This document shows, in pieces, positions 41,601 through 43,765 of a stretch of DNA of 43,765 bases; the first letter of the stretch is position 1; every line of letters begins with the position of its first letter. Location: assembly GCA_947625965.1 (NCBI GenBank), contig CANQQO010000008.1, positions 1 through 43,765 of the forward strand, read 5' to 3'. Below the pieces are notes generated by a model that was not told the DNA's origin, searched no databases, and saw nothing but the letters and a program-made list of their open reading frames with translations. Both the position numbers and the translations under genes were made by a program. The stretch is from an uncultured Oscillospiraceae bacterium (lineage in GTDB: Bacteria; Bacillota; Clostridia; Oscillospirales; Oscillospiraceae).

Positions 41601-43057
41601 TGGGCGGCCAGAGATATGGCGGCGACCCCGACCGGCTCTACTGCGTGGACATCAATACCGGCCTGACCTACCAGATCGCCCAGTTGGACGACCTGATCGG
41701 CGCGGTGGCCTGCGATGACAAGGGCCAGCTCTACGGTACCTCCATCACCGGCACCTTCTACAAGATCGACAAAGTTACCGGCGCCCTGGAGAAGCTGTCC
41801 GACCTGGGCTACCCTGCTTACTCCTACACCTCTATGGCCTTCGACCACAACACCGGCAACCTGTACTGGGCCCAGAGCCATACCGATTTTATGACCTACA
41901 CCCAGAACGGCACCCTGCTGCTCCTGGACCCCGAAACCGGTAATTCCACCAATCTCGGCCCGGTGGGCCTGGTGGGCTGCATGGTCACGAGTCTTTACAC
42001 CGTTCCCAAGACGGACCTGCCTGTGGGCAGTCCCAATGTTTCCAGCATCAGCCTGAACAGCACGGCAGAGGTCCTGGCTCCCGGCGGCACCTTCCAACTG
42101 ACGGCCCAGGCCATGCCCGTGGGGCTGGCGGGGATCAGCGGAAGCTGCGCCTTCACCTCCAGCAACCCGGCGGTGGCCACGGTCAGTGAAACCGGCCTGA
42201 TCACCGCCCTGGCGGGCGGCGTCGCCACCATCACCGTCACCTCCGGCAGCGCCTCTGCGGAATTCTCGCTGACGGTTCTGGACCCGGAAAAGGAGCTCAT
42301 TGCCTCCGGCTACAATCAGCTCTTCTTCTCCAAGCTGGTATCGCCCACGGAAGTTACCGAAACGGTAGACCTGCCCATGGAGTCATTGCAGGGCGTACTG
42401 ATGTGTGCCACCTACAATGGCAAGGACGGCTATCTCTACGGCATTGTCGGCGACGGCCAGAGCAGCTTCTCCCTGGCCAAGCTGACCGTCACCGGTGAGG
42501 CGGTCAGAGTGGGGGAGGACCTGATGATGCAGATCATGATGGTGTCCTCCGGCGACATTTCCGGCTGCCAGGTTGCGGACATCAGCTACAACCCCTTTGA
42601 TCAAAAGCTCTATGTCCTGGTCATGACAATGGACATGAACGGGATGCCCGGCGGCCGCATCTATGAGATCGACCCCGCAACCGGGAACCTGACCTTCACG
42701 GCCAATGTAACGGGAAGCGCCGCAACCGGCGGAATGATATATCCCACCTCCTTCACCTTCGTCAATGAGACGGAGTACTTGGTGTACGATATGGTGGCAG
42801 GCGGCTTCCTTCGCAACGGCCTGGACGGCAGCACTCGTGTTTTGGCCCCCTTCAGGGAGGTTAGCGGGATGCCCGCCATGGCTTACAGTAAGGAGCTCAA
42901 CACGGTCTATGTGGCCTTTGCCTCCTCCGGCGCGCCCATGATGACCCTCTCGCCCACCACCGGTGACATGAGTGAAGTCACCGAGGGCATGAGCGGCGAC
43001 GTGGTGGACCTGCTGTTCCCGGAGGGCGTGGCCCCCGCCGAATCTCTGAATCCGTAA
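35663..43057 (+). CDS. Giant secreted subtilisin-family (S8) protease with PA, dockerin-like and Ig-like repeat domains
   Basis: A 2464-residue lactocepin/C5a-peptidase-type protease. In order: signal peptide (1-29, ending ARA); I9-like propeptide (~110-205); S8 domain with D237 (AVIDSGLDDDHP), H316 (PHGTHVAGIAA) and S646 (SGTSMAAPN); protease-associated insert (~470-590); Fn3-like region from ~730, with a dockerin-like insert at ~803-860 (YDYNENGQINSHDAY, then a weaker second loop); then beta-rich region. From ~1270 to the end, beta-propeller-like blocks alternate with three BIG2-like domains (~1472-1549, ~1796-1871, ~2127-2206). There is no C-terminal sorting signal. The start at 35663 is 1 nt after the cohesin gene stop, with AAAGGGGG upstream. 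Likely digests host or dietary protein at the cell surface. Confidence 0.92.
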   Translation: MRVKKWIAFALCFAMALSLLTNLAPVARAEETPQTQTEAPTVPGPQETEKTELTAGEREAILAAAQAVAAQKIDRDSLDVDLTGSVQLDDALLKSMQALKPDEDLEVPVLILMNEDSVIEENSAAVPSTITLAKAGELENSQDAVIASIERNVLDAPLEVHYQYTWLLNGIAATVPYGKISEIENLPGVDRVIVQPVYYPMDSEVQPLTDQDGGMIGRYETWETGYTGKGLKIAVIDSGLDDDHPNFAPLPEDRLTSTSATVSTIEAVLTQLHAYESYRGLSAQELYRTTKVPYAFNYVDNELRYNHADGTTTNPHGTHVAGIAAANKIEGSDVVGVAPDAQLYIMKIFHGSDGAMTQDILAALEDALLLGADVINMSLGTTAGFSSSVEEVNEIYARVSTTDTVLSIAAGNSATSGYQNLFGTNASLTSNPDNSTISSPSTYQSALSVASVENVAYRGYYLEVAGKHYSFYEGTRASTAVATFQSLSANGPMGYAVVGNMGQTLEDFTKAGVEGKIALVERGVTSFSNKCELAEAAGAIGCLVYNNDVGTFGMAMSDCTAAIPCACVTRLTGQALISALESDPAATMTVAGEPGLVPNDAANQMSSFSSWGVSPDLALKPDISAPGGEIYSTMDGGRYDTMSGTSMAAPNLSGISALLMQYVRDQLPQYADGKGALHDFANALLMSTAVPLTYNGNGVYFSPRQQGSGMANAYKAVTAPAYLEVPGMDLPKVELKDDPAKTGHYHYTFLVHNFSGKPQYYVLSTNVQTESVSDEGDGNLYMGMTPQALTAQITHTADGLFYTYDYNENGQINSHDAYLLWRVATGKDPLPDGEEFRYDLLGNGGAGLDDVQAYLDELVGIERTDAEDRPIDLWEQSLQVGAGAVSEVGVDITLSDVSRQYMDRNFANGIYVEGFTVLRDQTGGVDLSLPYMGFYGDWYVAPMLDYGYYYQTTDEMAESGCSQYPNILWTQLGDNGADYLLGLNPYVNEDYDPAHASISPNGDGYVDYLDDIYVSLLRNAKELTVSYILTGTDTVLSEEIVEHVGKTYYSDTYQQMVPYIHSWYFDPFDLIVDGEPLPNDTKVTLRVEAVPDYDKGENENVHNVWETEFVIDTQAPELVGEPRYAEVDGQKYLVVTVRDNVSVAAVSVLSKLETVVWSSTALDDNGENVTKDETGLTYTDVIIPITGYGNELTLVLGDYACNEQAYYLETEDNDPVLDQTKLYGYRINDTEYTNEAFYGWLAIDPVKPAEGDNANVQVLDSEAFMDYSLISAAYVDGYIIAEEASSHRLVWLKPGYWDERHSIATLPCEVRAMTFDATTGKLYGVAASSPPGYGRLMEIDPITGASRYIGRANSLISLWALTCDGQGNLYGLDNTGKLRLINKTSGIWGETVIEKVETEAVPTASYNSIYFDVAENCIYLAIYSHGTEGALYRIDMTDNYPTTRIGTIAGNAQIVGLTKLDDRGWHLPEAELESIAFTQESVDMLVGTTEILEIQANPWYASPEKLTWASANPEIVSVSTRGVLTAKSVGQTTVTATYGSLTATTTVTVLEPQGQLTGFIQSSSDDSLGLINQWVDFPAVKPSTGEVLTDISFTTFTAGEYVDGKVYAFDNANAFYSIDMETMEATRIANGTISVYMTLDMAYDYKTGFLYLLALDPMAGYLLYQVDVLTGIADPVTNVDAVAITFGPDGTMYAINMTGMLVKMDPMTGEQTPIGYTGFTPAEMSTNSLAYDLNTDELYWAMTASNGTGDYFGISYVNLRTGKASYLGAVDAEQSMSCLFSAPETVPQREEVPVAEVIKLTDSTLTLTDHVMALPVQVKPYNATNRTLNWTVADPSVAKIEDNLLVGLSAGTTTATGTLDDFSVTLDITVKPAAGSLRGFVVMDFSGMGQGFWARIVDFAPNESNEGLVGYKDDTITAGEYFNGKIYAYGTQESDYSYDGTIFYVIDANTFEIEKQVKDMSIADIHDMAFDYTQGVMYAVGGQRYGGDPDRLYCVDINTGLTYQIAQLDDLIGAVACDDKGQLYGTSITGTFYKIDKVTGALEKLSDLGYPAYSYTSMAFDHNTGNLYWAQSHTDFMTYTQNGTLLLLDPETGNSTNLGPVGLVGCMVTSLYTVPKTDLPVGSPNVSSISLNSTAEVLAPGGTFQLTAQAMPVGLAGISGSCAFTSSNPAVATVSETGLITALAGGVATITVTSGSASAEFSLTVLDPEKELIASGYNQLFFSKLVSPTEVTETVDLPMESLQGVLMCATYNGKDGYLYGIVGDGQSSFSLAKLTVTGEAVRVGEDLMMQIMMVSSGDISGCQVADISYNPFDQKLYVLVMTMDMNGMPGGRIYEIDPATGNLTFTANVTGSAATGGMIYPTSFTFVNETEYLVYDMVAGGFLRNGLDGSTRVLAPFREVSGMPAMAYSKELNTVYVAFASSGAPMMTLSPTTGDMSEVTEGMSGDVVDLLFPEGVAPAESLNP

Positions 43058-43076
43058 ACCAGTCCAAGAAAAACGA

Positions 43077-43104
43077 TCTCCCCACACCTTCGGGTGTGGG
43101 GAGA
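43077..43104 (+). terminator. Terminator of the protease operon
   Basis: A perfect 12-bp stem (43077-43088 with 43093-43104) capped by the stable TTCG loop, 20 nt past the stop codon, followed by caatttatt. The T-run is weak. The next ~140 nt up to the second hairpin hold no recognised gene. Confidence 0.7.
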
Positions 43105-43248
43105 CAATTTATTGGTCCTACTCTCAAAATCTGTCCACTTCGCTTTTTGTGGATAACAATACTACGCTTATTAAATTTGTGCATAATTCTTGACAGTAGC
43201 AACGGATGTTCCGCGGCCAAAAATCCGGACACAAAACACACACAGCAA

Positions 43249-43274
43249 AACCGGCCACTTTCCAGTGGCCGGTT
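43249..43274 (-). terminator. Terminator of the GH3 gene
   Basis: An 11-bp stem (43249-43259 with 43264-43274). Leftward it is followed by TTTTGCTGTGTGTTTTG, matching the end of the leftward glycosidase gene at 43313. Confidence 0.75.
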
Positions 43275-43312
43275 CCGCTTTGAGAGAAGAAGGGGAGGTT
43301 TTGTCAATGGAG

Positions 43313-43765
43313 TTACTTCGTCTGCTTCGCTTTCTTTTCAAACTTCCAGCGCTTGACAATGGCTACCGTGCCCCAGACGATCAGGGCGGCGGCCAGAACG
43401 CCTTCCGCGATCAGGATGAAGTAGTAGTTCGGGAAGGGAAGCTGCCCGGCGGCCACGCCGTGGACGATGCCGTTCATGGCGTTGGAGTTGACGGTGGTGT
43501 ACAGGATGTGCTTCACCGCCTGGCGGGCATAGTACCGGGAGGCGGGATTGCTGATGTCCAGCTCCGCGTCGGTGTAGTAGCCCGTGAGCTTCAGGTCGCC
43601 GCCGGCCCGGATGCACTGTTCGGTGTCCATGACGCCGCCGCCGTCATAGTCGGTGATCACGGTGCCTCGGAAGCCCCACTCGTTGCGGAGCACGCCGGTG
43701 ATCAGATTGTAGTTGCCGCCGGCCCAGGTGCAGCCGATCCGGTTGAAGGCGGACATCACCGCCAT
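43313..43765 (-). CDS. GH3 family glycosidase, C-terminal part (runs off the window)
   Basis: The last 150 codons of a glycoside hydrolase family 3 enzyme, cut by the window edge. AVMSAFNRIGCTWAGGN and LLITGV-type LRNEWGFRGTVITDYDG are the end of the catalytic TIM barrel, with the nucleophile Asp in TDYDG. Only about 110 residues follow, and the last ~40 form a membrane helix (YFILIAEGVLAAALIVWG) with the basic tail RWKFEKKAKQTK. There is no room for the usual C-terminal alpha/beta sandwich, so that domain is either upstream (permuted, as in Ruminococcus albus type beta-glucosidases) or absent. Probably membrane-tethered beta-glucosidase or related activity. Confidence 0.85.
   Translation of the reverse strand: MAVMSAFNRIGCTWAGGNYNLITGVLRNEWGFRGTVITDYDGGGVMDTEQCIRAGGDLKLTGYYTDAELDISNPASRYYARQAVKHILYTTVNSNAMNGIVHGVAAGQLPFPNYYFILIAEGVLAAALIVWGTVAIVKRWKFEKKAKQTK

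Noticed and set aside
36656-42097. A very long open frame (about 1800 codons) on the minus strand inside the protease gene
   Set aside because: It mirrors the GC-rich codon pattern of the protease, has His/Gly/Val-rich low-complexity composition and no known domain or ribosome site. It is an antisense shadow.

Overview
The window looks like chromosome from a high-GC, Gram-positive gut anaerobe of the Clostridia, probably Oscillospiraceae-like (Oscillibacter, Flavonifractor or Lawsonibacter relatives). The taxonomic placement is an inference from AGGAGG-type ribosome binding sites, frequent TTG/GTG starts, sigma-A promoters, a sortase-type cell-wall anchor, and the families present. No rRNA, tRNA or CRISPR array was seen.

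Layout. (1) 1-1900: a lone tyrosine recombinase with two copies of a palindromic repeat at its 3' end, then two small membrane proteins, the second AT-rich. (2) 1911-11188: housekeeping genes. ftsH with a small membrane protein is divergent from rlmB plus a 702-residue membrane protein that has the outline of a P-type ATPase but no phosphorylation motif. A GNAT acetyltransferase, a DUF4279 protein, murA and an rsmF-like methyltransferase follow. (3) 11189-12087: gene-poor junction holding the tail of a dead IS3-family transposase. (4) 12088-34463: a catabolic island. The leftward arm (livK, H, M, G, F, amidohydrolase, SDR, EamA exporter, cysteine-desulfidase-like protein, UroD-family protein) is divergent from an Ldh2-family dehydrogenase. 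The rightmost leftward arm (RraA-like, two UroD-family proteins, a ProC-like/ATC-hydrolase-like fusion, amidohydrolase, D-2-hydroxyacid dehydrogenase, DgoK-like kinase, DapA-like aldolase) is divergent from a LacI/KdgR-like regulator. (5) 34890-43057: a sortase-anchored cohesin-like protein followed directly by a 2464-residue subtilisin-family protease that carries a dockerin-like insert. (6) 43313 to the window end: the C-terminal part of a GH3 glycosidase with a membrane tail.

How it may work. In the island, four LacI-type palindromes (two in each divergent intergenic region) overlap or flank clear -35/-10 pairs, so the whole island is probably one regulon, possibly also under CcpA. The enzymes suggest import of an organic acid or amino-acid-like compound by a Liv-type ABC transporter, amide or ring hydrolysis, 2-hydroxyacid oxidation, phosphorylation and aldol cleavage of a 2-keto-3-deoxy acid, and perhaps release of a cysteine-like product. 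The substrate cannot be read from the sequence. The cohesin/dockerin pair suggests that the giant protease is docked on the cell wall by its neighbour.
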